This document shows, piece after piece, positions 19,343 to 27,463 of a stretch of 64,000 nucleotides of DNA; the stretch's first letter is position 1; every line of letters starts with the position of its first letter. Location of the stretch: positions 62,001 through 126,000 of the forward strand of contig NZ_JBHTJI010000001.1 of assembly GCF_042675665.1 (NCBI RefSeq), read 5' to 3'. The notes under the pieces are model-generated. The model was given only the letters and a program-made list of their open reading frames with translations, had not been told where the DNA came from and did not search any database. The DNA is from Mariniflexile jejuense. Lineage in GTDB: Bacteria; Bacteroidota; Bacteroidia; Flavobacteriales; Flavobacteriaceae. Made by a program: the position numbers and the translations under genes.

Positions 19343-19387
19343 AGCTCAAAAAACGGGGTTCTAGCTGTCTATTTTGAGCTTTTTTTA
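19343..19387 (+). terminator. Rho-independent terminator
   Basis: A 9-bp stem AGCTCAAAA / TTTTGAGCT (19343-19351 with 19372-19380) is followed by TTTTTTT on the plus strand, about 200 bases beyond aroC. The loop contains ACGGGGTTCTAGCT, which is shared with the 3' end of the HU gene 240 bases further on. Confidence 0.75.
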
Positions 19388-19531
19388 TGCTCAAAACTCA
19401 ACCAAAACGCTTTGAAACTAAGATGCATTTATAGCATTAGGACGATTATTTTACCTCATCAGTATCAACAAAACAAATCATCAGCATCTTAAAAAAGGTT
19501 CATCAGCATGAACTTAAAGTATTTTTGTTCA

Positions 19532-19570
19532 TAAAAAAAGGCCTTGAGTGGTGAGACTACTCAAGACCTT
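19532..19570 (-). terminator. Rho-independent terminator of the HU gene
   Basis: On the minus strand an 11-bp stem AGGTCTTGAGT / ACTCAAGGCCT (one G-U pair; 19569-19559 with 19549-19539) is followed by TTTTTTTAT. It lies 28 bases beyond the HU stop codon. Confidence 0.85.
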
Positions 19571-19597
19571 ATCAAAAAAAACTGAAAAAACGGGGTT

Positions 19598-19981
19598 CTA
19601 GCTCGCTTTTCTAAAAGATAAATCGTTTAGCAAAACGCGTAAACGCTTACCCGGACGAAATAAAATACGGGTTTTAGTAATGGCATTAGCATCAACGTCT
19701 AGTTCGGTATCTCTACCTTCTGAGCTGATTCCTACTTGAAAATTACCCAAACGCCCTAATTTTACAATGCGTCCTTGTTTTAAAGCGTCAATAATATTGC
19801 GCTCTAATGATAAAAGTACCGCATAACAATCCGATTCGGTTACGGTACATTGATACGAAATTTGCTCCGCGAGCGTATCCATATCTACTTCACCATCTGC
19901 AATGGCAGCGGCATAGTACTTCTCAGGCAAATTAATATCCTGAGGATTCTTTCTGGCTTGCGCCTTAAATTTAATGGCCAT
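19598..19981 (-). CDS. HU-family DNA-binding protein (Bacteroidota HU-like type)
   Basis: This 127-residue product fits the 'HU-HIG/viral-like' variant of HU/IHF common in Bacteroidota. It starts MAIKFKAQARKNPQD, has a helical dimerisation part (DTLAEQISYQCTVTESDCYAVLLSLERNIIDAL) and the core LGRLGNFQV, and lacks the long Gly-rich tail of many relatives. It should bend or coat DNA as a nucleoid-associated protein. It lies directly upstream of, and divergent from, the tracrRNA/cas9 block. HU/IHF proteins help spacer integration in some CRISPR systems, but the neighbourhood alone does not prove a link here. Confidence 0.85.
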   Translation of the reverse strand: MAIKFKAQARKNPQDINLPEKYYAAAIADGEVDMDTLAEQISYQCTVTESDCYAVLLSLERNIIDALKQGRIVKLGRLGNFQVGISSEGRDTELDVDANAITKTRILFRPGKRLRVLLNDLSFRKAS

Positions 19982-20275
19982 AGGCTTTAGTAAATTTAAA
20001 TTAATAATAAAATTTTGTCTTAGTATACAACAATGCTGTATCTAACTGACCTTACAAAGTTCTCTAAAATAACTAAATATAGAAAACAAAGTTTTGAACA
20101 TTTAAATTGTTAATGATTTTGTTTATAATGTATACTAAATTAATTTATAGTATTGATTGTGAGTATGTTATTGAGTAGGTGAATTGATAAAAATTACTAG
20201 AAGTTATGATAATAGTATAATTTATTAGTTTTTTTAAATCAAAATGTTTATAACTTTATGTTTGTACAAACTTTA

Positions 20276-20368
20276 ATAAAAAAAAGTCCCACCGAAGCAG
20301 GACTAAAGATTTTCATCTACGGCATATAGCCTTATTGTGATAAGATTAAAGATTAGAAATTTTAATCT
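20276..20368 (-). ncRNA. tracrRNA of the type II-C CRISPR system
   Basis: The plus strand at 20334-20359 repeats the first 26 bases of the CRISPR repeat with four differences. RNA from the minus strand can therefore pair with repeat positions 1-26: two G-U pairs, a small U-U bulge at positions 9-10, and then 16 perfect pairs (GATTAAAGATTAGAAA). Downstream on the minus strand come the nexus hairpin GGC-TATAT-GCC (20331-20321), AGAT-GAAA-ATCT and a terminator hairpin GTCCTGC-TTCG-GTGGGAC (20303-20286) followed by a T-run. This is the standard tracrRNA order. A perfect TAAATTTG promoter element precedes it. Exact 5' end is inferred. Confidence 0.93.
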
Positions 20369-20372
20369 ATTA

Positions 20373-20380
20373 CAAATTTA
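20373..20380 (-). promoter_or_regulatory. Bacteroidota -7 element of the tracrRNA promoter
   Basis: TAAATTTG on the minus strand matches the TAnnTTTG consensus of Bacteroidota housekeeping promoters exactly. It sits 5-8 bases before the expected tracrRNA start. The -33 position is only a T-rich stretch. Confidence 0.6.
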
Positions 20381-20395
20381 ATAAAAAGTTTTAAT

Positions 20396-20425
20396 AAAAA
20401 AATACGTGTTTGTACGTATTTTTTT
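20396..20425. promoter_or_regulatory. Inverted repeat between tracrRNA promoter and cas9
   Basis: AAAAAAATACGT / ACGTATTTTTTT (arms 20396-20407 and 20414-20425, loop GTTTGT) is a perfect 12-bp inverted repeat. It lies upstream of both the divergent tracrRNA and cas9 transcripts. It could be an operator or a bidirectional transcription block; a plus-strand transcript through it would end in a U-run just before cas9. Confidence 0.5.
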
Positions 20426-20467
20426 ATTTTAGTAAGCGTATTATATTTATGGTTTAATATAAGATGC

Positions 20468-23400
20468 ATGACAAAGATATTAGGATTAGATTTAGGAACC
20501 AACTCGATTGGTTGGGCATTAATTGATGAAGATAAAGATAAAATACTAGGCATAGGAAGTAGAATTTTTCCAATGGGTGTCGAGAATTTAGGAGAAGGTG
20601 AAGGAAGAGAAATGTCTAAAAATGCAGGAAGAACTGGAGCAAGAGGTGTAAGAAGACAATTTTTTAGAAGACGATTGAGAAAGAAAATATTGTTAAAAGC
20701 TCTTTCAGAGCATAAAATGTGTCCAATAGTTGCTTCTGATTTTGAAAATTGGAAAAAAACAAAAGAATTTCCTTCAGACAAATTAGCTAATTGGTTTGTC
20801 TTAAATCCTTATGAATTACGTCAAAAAGCTTTAAACGAAAAATTATCTTTAGAAGAAATTGGTAGAATTTTTTATCATTTAATTCAAAGACGAGGCTTTT
20901 TAAGTAATAGCAGAAAAGGTGGAGTAGATGATGGTACTATTTTTAAAGGAAATGCTAAAGAAGGAAAAATTGGTATTACAAAAACCCAAGAGAGTATTAA
21001 AGATAAAACCTTAGGTTCTTATTTATTTGAAATTTACCCAAAAGAGAATCAACCTTTTCAAGATGGTTTAGAACGAATTCGAAATAGATACACTACAAGA
21101 CAAATGTATGTGGATGAATTTGAACTGATTTGGAATAAACAATCGCAATTTCATGCTGAACTTACTGAAGAATTAAAAACTCTTTTTGGTGGAAGAAAAT
21201 TAGATGGATATAAAGAAAACGGCATTTTATTTCATCAACGTCCTTTGCGCTCACAAAAACATTTAGTCGGTAATTGTTCTTTTGAGCCAACAAAAACTAA
21301 GTGCCCAATAAGTGCTATTTCATTCGAACAGTTTAGAGTTTGGCAATGGGTTAATACAGTGGAGTATAACGGAAATAAAATTTCTCAAGAAGAGAAAGAG
21401 AAAATAGCAGACTTTCTTTACGCTAATGAAAAACCAGATTTTAAACGCCTTAGAAAGGTAATTGGGAAAGAAAGTGCTGAGTATAAGTTCAATTATAAAG
21501 ACGATGATAAAATTGTTGGCACACATACCATTTCCAATTTATCAAATAAAAAATATTTTGGAAAAAAATGGTTCGAATTTTCAGAGAAAGAGCAAGAAGA
21601 CATTTGGCATGTGTTGTATTTCTTTGATAGTAAATCCAATCTAAAAGAATATGCAATCAAGAATTGGAACTTTACAGAAGAACAAGCCGATTCAATTTCA
21701 AAATTCAATGTAAAAGATGGTTATTCTAATTTAAGTAGAAAAGCAATTTCAAATATTTTACCTTTTTTAAAACTAGGTTTCACTTATGATGTTGCAGTTG
21801 TACTTGGTGGAATCAAAAATACTTTTGGTTCAGATTGGGAAAAACTTTCAGATGAAAAAAGAAATTTTCTAATTGATAATATTGAAGGAATTGTTCGTTC
21901 AAAAACAAAAGGTGGTTTTGTTGATGTTATTAAAGATATTCTTCGGAATGATTATAATATTTCTGATAATCAATTAAGAAAATTATATCATCATTCAGCT
22001 ACTATTGAAGCAACAGAATTATTAGAAAAATTACCTGTTGGAAAAGATGCAGATAAAGAAATTCAATCTATAAAAAACCCTATTGTAATTACAGCTTTAT
22101 TTGAATTGCGAAAATTAGTCAATGAATTAATTGAAGACTACGGGAAAATTGATGAAATAAAAGTAGAAATGGCTCGTGATTTAAAGGTTTCTAAATCAGA
22201 ACGATACAAAACACGCAGAAAACAACAAAGATTGGAAAAAGAAAATGATAGAATAAAACTTGAAGTTTTAAAGTATACTAATTTATCCCATGATAACATT
22301 CTTAAATTTAAGCTTTGGGAAGAATGTAAACAAACTTGTCCTTATACTGGTTTATCAATACCAATAAATGAATTATTTACAAACAAATGGCAAATTGAAC
22401 ATATTCATCCTTGGAGTAAATCATTAAATGATAGTTTTTCTAACAAAACCCTTTGTTTAGGAACTGAAAATATTAAAAAAGGAAATAAAACACCATTTGA
22501 ATTTTATGGTGGTGATGAAGCCAATTGGTCTGCAATCAAAGAAAGAGCATTAAAATTATTTTCCTTTACAAAGGAATATCCTGATTCTTACAAGAAATTT
22601 CAGCGATTTGTAAAACAAAAGTTTGATGACGATTTTTCTTCTCGTCAATTAAACGATACACGATATATAAGTAAAGAAGCAAAAAACTACTTGTCTAAAG
22701 TTTGCAAAAATGTAATGGTTTCCCCAGGACAAGCTACTTCAAGTTTAAGACAAAAATGGGGTTTAAATCATATTTTAAATGATGAAAATGCTAAATCTCG
22801 TGAAGACCATCGTCATCATGCTATTGATGCGTTGGTTATGGCATGTACTAAACTTTCTTATGTTCAAGAATTATCAAGATGGAATAGATATAGAAAAACA
22901 CATGAGATGAAAAACTTTCCATTGCCTTGGGAAACATTTCATTATGATGCAGAAAAAGCTGTTGAAAGAATATTGATTTCTCATAAAAAAGTATCCAATG
23001 ATATAACAGTTAGAACAAAAACAGTTGAAAAAAATGGCAAAAAGCATACTAATTTAGGTGTAGCTGCTCGAGGGCAATTGCACAAAGAAACCGTTTATGG
23101 GAAACGAACGTTTAATAGTGAAGAAGCTTTTCATGTACGTAAACCAATAGAATCTTTGCAAACGGTTAAACAAATTGATAAAGTGGTTGATGAAACTATT
23201 AGGTTGTTAATTTTAAAACGCATACAGGTATTAGGAGGCTTTCAAAAAGATAAGATACCAAATAATACTTTTTTTGTAGTTGATGAAAACGGAGTTAAAC
23301 AACCACAAATCTTTTTACCAAATAAAAATGGTGAGCCAGTACCTGTTTTAAAAGTCAGAATGAAAGAGAATATTGGAGGTGCTGAAAAACTAAAATCAAA

Positions 23401-23845
23401 CGTTAATCAATGGGTGAATCCAAGAAATAATCACCATGTATTAATTTATAAAGACGAAAAAGGTAATCTTAATGAAGAAGTGGTTACCTTTTGGACTGTT
23501 GTAGAACGCAAAAGAACTGGACAAACTGTTTATCAATTGCCAATTGATGGTAAAGAAATAATTACAACACTACATATTAACGATATGTTTCTATTAGGTA
23601 TAAATGAAGATGAAATTAATTGGGAAAATCCTGATTATGATATTTTGAAAGCGCATTTGTATAGAGTACAGAAACTTTCGTCAAAGTTTTACGAATTTAG
23701 ATTGGCTTCAGAAGCAGCAATTCAAAATAATTTTCAGCCTTTTTATATAAGAATTCAAAGTTTTGGCGAAGGAAAAACAGGTTGGTTTACCTTTAACCCC
23801 ATAAAAGTTAAAATATCAGTTTCTGGAAAAATTCAAAAGGCATGA
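20468..23845 (+). CDS. cas9: CRISPR-associated endonuclease Cas9, type II-C, compact
   Basis: This 1125-residue protein cleaves DNA guided by crRNA:tracrRNA. Order: RuvC-I LGLDLGTNSIGW (catalytic Asp8), arginine-rich bridge helix (about 55-80), REC lobe, RuvC-II VEMARDLK (Glu567), HNH with WQIEHIHPWS (Glu644-His645) and DSFSNKTLC (Asn659), RuvC-III EDHRHHAIDALVMA (His784, Asp787), then a PAM-interacting C-terminus. All nuclease residues are present. HNH uses Glu-His where SpCas9 has Asp-His, as in other Bacteroidota Cas9s. Length is near the compact Neisseria/Campylobacter class; many Bacteroidota Cas9s are ~1400 aa. No csn2 or cas4 is nearby, which gives subtype II-C. The ATG at 20468 is the only start that keeps RuvC-I intact. 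Confidence 0.97.
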   Translation: MTKILGLDLGTNSIGWALIDEDKDKILGIGSRIFPMGVENLGEGEGREMSKNAGRTGARGVRRQFFRRRLRKKILLKALSEHKMCPIVASDFENWKKTKEFPSDKLANWFVLNPYELRQKALNEKLSLEEIGRIFYHLIQRRGFLSNSRKGGVDDGTIFKGNAKEGKIGITKTQESIKDKTLGSYLFEIYPKENQPFQDGLERIRNRYTTRQMYVDEFELIWNKQSQFHAELTEELKTLFGGRKLDGYKENGILFHQRPLRSQKHLVGNCSFEPTKTKCPISAISFEQFRVWQWVNTVEYNGNKISQEEKEKIADFLYANEKPDFKRLRKVIGKESAEYKFNYKDDDKIVGTHTISNLSNKKYFGKKWFEFSEKEQEDIWHVLYFFDSKSNLKEYAIKNWNFTEEQADSISKFNVKDGYSNLSRKAISNILPFLKLGFTYDVAVVLGGIKNTFGSDWEKLSDEKRNFLIDNIEGIVRSKTKGGFVDVIKDILRNDYNISDNQLRKLYHHSATIEATELLEKLPVGKDADKEIQSIKNPIVITALFELRKLVNELIEDYGKIDEIKVEMARDLKVSKSERYKTRRKQQRLEKENDRIKLEVLKYTNLSHDNILKFKLWEECKQTCPYTGLSIPINELFTNKWQIEHIHPWSKSLNDSFSNKTLCLGTENIKKGNKTPFEFYGGDEANWSAIKERALKLFSFTKEYPDSYKKFQRFVKQKFDDDFSSRQLNDTRYISKEAKNYLSKVCKNVMVSPGQATSSLRQKWGLNHILNDENAKSREDHRHHAIDALVMACTKLSYVQELSRWNRYRKTHEMKNFPLPWETFHYDAEKAVERILISHKKVSNDITVRTKTVEKNGKKHTNLGVAARGQLHKETVYGKRTFNSEEAFHVRKPIESLQTVKQIDKVVDETIRLLILKRIQVLGGFQKDKIPNNTFFVVDENGVKQPQIFLPNKNGEPVPVLKVRMKENIGGAEKLKSNVNQWVNPRNNHHVLIYKDEKGNLNEEVVTFWTVVERKRTGQTVYQLPIDGKEIITTLHINDMFLLGINEDEINWENPDYDILKAHLYRVQKLSSKFYEFRLASEAAIQNNFQPFYIRIQSFGEGKTGWFTFNPIKVKISVSGKIQKA

Positions 23846-23848
23846 TTT

Positions 23849-23916
23849 GTCATTCCGACGCAGGAGGAATCACATCATACATTTATTATGTTATTTCTCC
23901 CCGTGGTCGAAATAAC
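23849..23916. repeat. REP-like palindromic element 1
   Basis: Contains GTCATTCCGACG...GGAGGAATC (23849-23871) followed by an 8-bp inverted repeat GTTATTTC / GAAATAAC (23890-23916). The first motif recurs at 24281, inverted at 24332 and at 27428. These are dispersed palindromic repeats of the kind common in Flavobacteriaceae intergenic DNA. Confidence 0.7.
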
Positions 23917-23982
23917 AATTGTTTCATAAAATAATTATATATTATAGATTTTAACGAAAATGAAGGCAGACATACTTATTAT

Positions 23983-24270
23983 GTGTACATTATAACAAAC
24001 CCATACAGAACCACCTTTTATATTGGTGTAACCAATAATTTAGCAGAGCGTTTACAACAACATCATGATAATATTGAAAATGGCAAAAAAACTTTTGCAG
24101 CCAAATACAATTTGCAGCATTTGGTATATTATGAAAAGTTTACTTGGATACAGAATGCTATTGCAAGAGAAAAAAAGTTAAAAGGCTGGCGGAGAGATAA
24201 GAAATTACATTTAATTCGTGTTTTTAACGAAAATTTTGAATTTTTAGAAGCACAGTTTTTAAAAAATTGA
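23983..24270 (+). CDS. Small GIY-YIG domain nuclease, start region probably frameshifted
   Basis: The 95-residue product is a stand-alone GIY-YIG domain. The GIY motif is in YVYIITNP, YIG in FYIGVTNNLAERL with the conserved Arg, and the catalytic Glu region in YYEKF...AIAREKKLKGWRR. The only in-frame start, GTG at 23983, begins inside the GIY strand. An ATG at 23960 would give the usual MKGRHTYYVYI opening if one A were restored after its second codon, so a 1-base deletion has probably split off the first eight residues. Such single-domain proteins are typical of Bacteroidota and here sit between REP-like palindromes, in the gap between cas9 and the array. Its role in CRISPR function is doubtful. 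Confidence 0.75.
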   Translation: MYIITNPYRTTFYIGVTNNLAERLQQHHDNIENGKKTFAAKYNLQHLVYYEKFTWIQNAIAREKKLKGWRRDKKLHLIRVFNENFEFLEAQFLKN

Positions 24271-24280
24271 GTTTATTTTT

Positions 24281-24355
24281 GTCATTCCGACGCACGAGGA
24301 ATCGCATAAAGAAGCTAACCCAAAGTTATCAGATTCCTCCTTTCGTCGGAATGAC
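24281..24355. repeat. REP-like palindromic element 2
   Basis: GTCATTCCGACG...GAGGAATC (24281-24303) and its near-perfect inverse GATTCCTCC...CGTCGGAATGAC (24332-24355) form a long hairpin with a 28-base loop. It starts 10 bases after the GIY-YIG stop codon and ends 89 bases before the first CRISPR repeat. Confidence 0.8.
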
Positions 24356-24444
24356 AAAACACCGTTCATTGACATACACTTTGTAGTCTTAAGCAACCAA
24401 ACCACAACGGGAAATCTTCCCGATTTTCTACCAACGGATTTTCC
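24356..24444 (+). promoter_or_regulatory. CRISPR leader with candidate promoter
   Basis: This is the segment immediately 5' of the first repeat in the direction of crRNA transcription, which is fixed by tracrRNA pairing. TACACTTTG at 24375-24383 is a near match to the Bacteroidota -7 element (one extra base between TA and TTTG). A start near 24388-24390 would place an anti-repeat and two hairpins at the 5' end of the pre-crRNA. Confidence 0.5.
24398..24444 (+). other. Leader anti-repeat and tandem hairpins (tracrRNA-like module)
   Basis: CAAACCACAACGG (24398-24410) is the exact complement of CCGTTGTGGTTTG (24443-24455), which spans the last two leader bases and the first 11 bases of repeat 1. 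It is followed by hairpin CGGGAA-ATC-TTCCCG (24408-24422). A second hairpin CAACGG-ATTTT-CCGTTG (24432-24448) follows the 9-base linker ATTTTCTAC. The order anti-repeat, hairpin, linker, hairpin mirrors a tracrRNA, but there is no terminal U-run. It may be a degenerate tracrRNA, a regulator of the first repeat, or an adaptation signal. Confidence 0.55.
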
Positions 24445-27180
24445 GTTGTGGTTTGATTAAAGATTAGAAAACACGATATTTATACCAGCTAAACCGATTA
24501 AAGATTTTTTGTTGTGGTTTGATTAAAGATTAGAAAACACGATATTCCCAACTGGCAAAAATTTGTATTTGCGTGTGTTGTGGTTTGATTAAAGATTAGA
24601 AAACACGATATTGATAGAATAGAAATAAACAATGAAAAAGTAGTTGTGGTTTGATTAAAGATTAGAAAACACGATATTCAAGATTAAAAACGTTCCCGCC
24701 CATGTCTAGTTGTGGTTTGATTAAAGATTAGAAAACACGATATTTTTAAATATGCCGATTAAAGCAATGATTATGTTGTGGTTTGATTAAAGATTAGAAA
24801 ACACGATATTTTATTAAAGCAATGGATTGACGATGGTCATGTTGTGGTTTGATTAAAGATTAGAAAACACGATATTTCCCCAACAGTAGTTAAATGTGTG
24901 GTAAAAGTTGTGGTTTGATTAAAGATTAGAAAACACGATATTTATTAAACAAAGTCCTTGAAAGTCATAAAGTTGTGGTTTGATTAAAGATTAGAAAACA
25001 CGATATTCCATGTTCCAAAATTTCCACTTCCCCATAGGTTGTGGTTTGATTAAAGATTAGAAAACACGATATTTTATTAAATGATTATGATGTTACCTTA
25101 GAGGTTGTGGTTTGATTAAAGATTAGAAAACACGATATTTGCGATATTGTTTTGGTCGCTGGTTTTCAAGTTGTGGTTTGATTAAAGATTAGAAAACACG
25201 ATATTAATGTCTAGTTTGTCATTGTTGGATTATAAGTTGTGGTTTGATTAAAGATTAGAAAACACGATATTTTAATTATGAAAGCAATCGAAAGGTTAAT
25301 AGTTGTGGTTTGATTAAAGATTAGAAAACACGATATTCTCAAGCTCTGGATAGTCAAACCCCGTTGTGTTGTGGTTTGATTAAAGATTAGAAAACACGAT
25401 ATTATTTTTGCGCGGATGCTTTTAAATTGGCTTGTTGTGGTTTGATTAAAGATTAGAAAACACGATATTGCAGTAGCTGTAGGCGCTACGTTTGCCCTGT
25501 TGTGGTTTGATTAAAGATTAGAAAACACGATATTCCTAAGCCCTGTATCGTGGTCGCCTCGTTTGTTGTGGTTTGATTAAAGATTAGAAAACACGATATT
25601 ATAAGAAGCAAAGAAAAATCTATGCTAAACGTTGTGGTTTGATTAAAGATTAGAAAACACGATATTGCTAATGTGTTGCTTTATGTATCACCCATTGTTG
25701 TGGTTTGATTAAAGATTAGAAAACACGATATTTTCCACTATAACAAGCCTCTTCCTTATGAGTTGTGGTTTGATTAAAGATTAGAAAACACGATATTAGA
25801 ATAGAGAAGCAACCAACTTGCTCACATGTTGTGGTTTGATTAAAGATTAGAAAACACGATATTCAAACCAATCTTCACTTCGTTGGGTAACATGTTGTGG
25901 TTTGATTAAAGATTAGAAAACACGATATTAAAGAAGAGCCTAAGCCAGTAAGCGCGGGCGTTGTGGTTTGATTAAAGATTAGAAAACACGATATTAGACA
26001 GCACGTTTATAACAATAGACGACACGTTGTGGTTTGATTAAAGATTAGAAAACACGATATTATTGTTGCATATTCAAAAGATGCCTTTCTGGTTGTGGTT
26101 TGATTAAAGATTAGAAAACACGATATTGAATTGGATAAATACAACAAACTTAAACTTGTTGTGGTTTGATTAAAGATTAGAAAACACGATATTAGAAACC
26201 TACATAAGCGATTTACTTTATAGTTGTGGTTTGATTAAAGATTAGAAAACACGATATTTCATACAACAATTATTCGTCGCGCGGTGATGTTGTGGTTTGA
26301 TTAAAGATTAGAAAACACGATATTGGTGACCGTTTTTCATGGGTGAAACTTTTTGTTGTGGTTTGATTAAAGATTAGAAAACACGATATTACTTAATTTT
26401 TCATTGTTTTGAACGCAATTGTTGTGGTTTGATTAAAGATTAGAAAACACGATATTGACGTATCTCATTGATATCAAAGTCTGGTGGTTGTGGTTTGATT
26501 AAAGATTAGAAAACACGATATTGCTAACGTGTTGCTTTATGTATCACCTATTGTTGTGGTTTGATTAAAGATTAGAAAACACGATATTGATAAAAAAATA
26601 AAATACCGCGAGCAACGCGTTGTGGTTTGATTAAAGATTAGAAAACACGATATTAACCACCTATTACTTGGTCGCCAGTGCCTGGTTGTGGTTTGATTAA
26701 AGATTAGAAAACACGATATTGTATTATTAATTGGCACAACTACATTAGGGGTTGTGGTTTGATTAAAGATTAGAAAACACGATATTATATTCTGGAAACA
26801 ATTTTGGCGGTGGTGGTTGTGGTTTGATTAAAGATTAGAAAACACGATATTCTAAACCAATTTTTAACCGAAATTCGTCAGGTTGTGGTTTGATTAAAGA
26901 TTAGAAAACACGATATTCCCAACTGGTAAGAATTTGTATTTGAGGGTGTTGTGGTTTGATTAAAGATTAGAAAACACGATATTAAAAACAACGCCACCCC
27001 GCGCCACCCCACTGTTGTGGTTTGATTAAAGATTAGAAAACACGATATTAGAATCAATCATTTAATTATAGAGTATTTGTTGTGGTTTGATTAAAGATTA
27101 GAAAACACGATATTAACACTATGGAGCCCGATTTTTCAAGAGGCGTTGTGGTTTGATTAAAGATTAGAAAACACGATATT
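24445..27180 (+). CRISPR. Type II-C CRISPR array, 42 repeats and 41 spacers
   Basis: The 36-base repeat begins GTTGTGGTTTGATTAAAGAT and ends TAGAAAACACGATATT. I traced all 42 copies, from 24445 to the last at 27145-27180, and saw no variant. Of 41 spacers, 35 are 30 bases and six are 29 bases (spacers 8, 16, 20, 27, 36, 40). Spacers 2 and 38 are related, as are 19 and 32. Direction is plus, because the tracrRNA anti-repeat pairs with the 5' part of the repeat as read on this strand. The leader is therefore on the cas9 side. The open frame inside the array (26537-26737) is an artefact of the repeat period. Confidence 0.99.
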
Positions 27181-27231
27181 AGTTGGTTTGTTACCTTCTA
27201 ATATACAAATGATTAAGTTAAAATATCGTAT

Positions 27232-27283
27232 AAAAAAATGCTTCTTTTTTGCAGTGATAGAGCAAGATTGAGGCATTTTTTTT
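27232..27283 (+). terminator. Terminator-like hairpin after the array
   Basis: AAAAAAATGCTTC pairs with GAGGCATTTTTTT (one G-U pair) around a loop, ending in a run of eight T on the plus strand, about 50 bases past the last repeat. It would end the pre-crRNA transcript. Confidence 0.65.
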
Positions 27284-27427
27284 ATTGTGATTTATAAGTA
27301 CAGCCATTTACTTTAACATGAGTTAGATATAAATATAGTAATTGAATAGTTAGTAAAGTGCTGTTAATTAGTTTTTTGTTATATCAAAATAGCGAAGCAT
27401 AAGCCACGAGATTTCTCATTTGAGTGG

Positions 27428-27451
27428 GATTCCTCCTTTCATCGGAATGAC
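27428..27451. repeat. REP-like half element 3
   Basis: GATTCCTCCTTTCATCGGAATGAC differs by one base from the inverted arm at 24332-24355. It lies 13 bases from the cas2 stop codon. Only one arm is seen here. Confidence 0.7.
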
Positions 27452-27463
27452 AAAAATGGGTAA

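Larger units (their letters stand above)
19137..19597. other. Intergenic region with two related terminator copies and no credible gene
   Basis: Between aroC and the HU gene, two segments (about 19306-19367 and 19546-19603) share the order 'GAGT-GTGAGACT-CTCAAGACCTTAT ... AAAAAACGGGGTTCTAGCT'. The second is the real 3' end and terminator of the HU gene. The first looks like the 3' remnant of a lost HU-like paralogue. The 66-codon open frame at 19292-19492 runs through these hairpins and is not credible. Confidence 0.6.

Noticed and set aside
19292..19492. A 66-codon open frame between aroC and the HU gene
   Set aside because: It begins at a rare start, runs through two terminator hairpins and has no protein-like composition.
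24745..24840. Spacers 5 and 6 share ATTAAAGCAATG
   Set aside because: The register differs and the shared block is only 12 AT-rich bases. It does not give the same peptide, unlike the two accepted pairs.
26537..26737. A 66-codon frame inside the CRISPR array
   Set aside because: Its translation repeats SCFLIFNQTTT every 22 residues, an artefact of the 66-base period.
27181..27200. GTTGGTTTG right after the last repeat, as a decayed 43rd repeat
   Set aside because: Only the first few bases resemble the repeat and the spacing would leave a 1-base spacer; chance is more likely.
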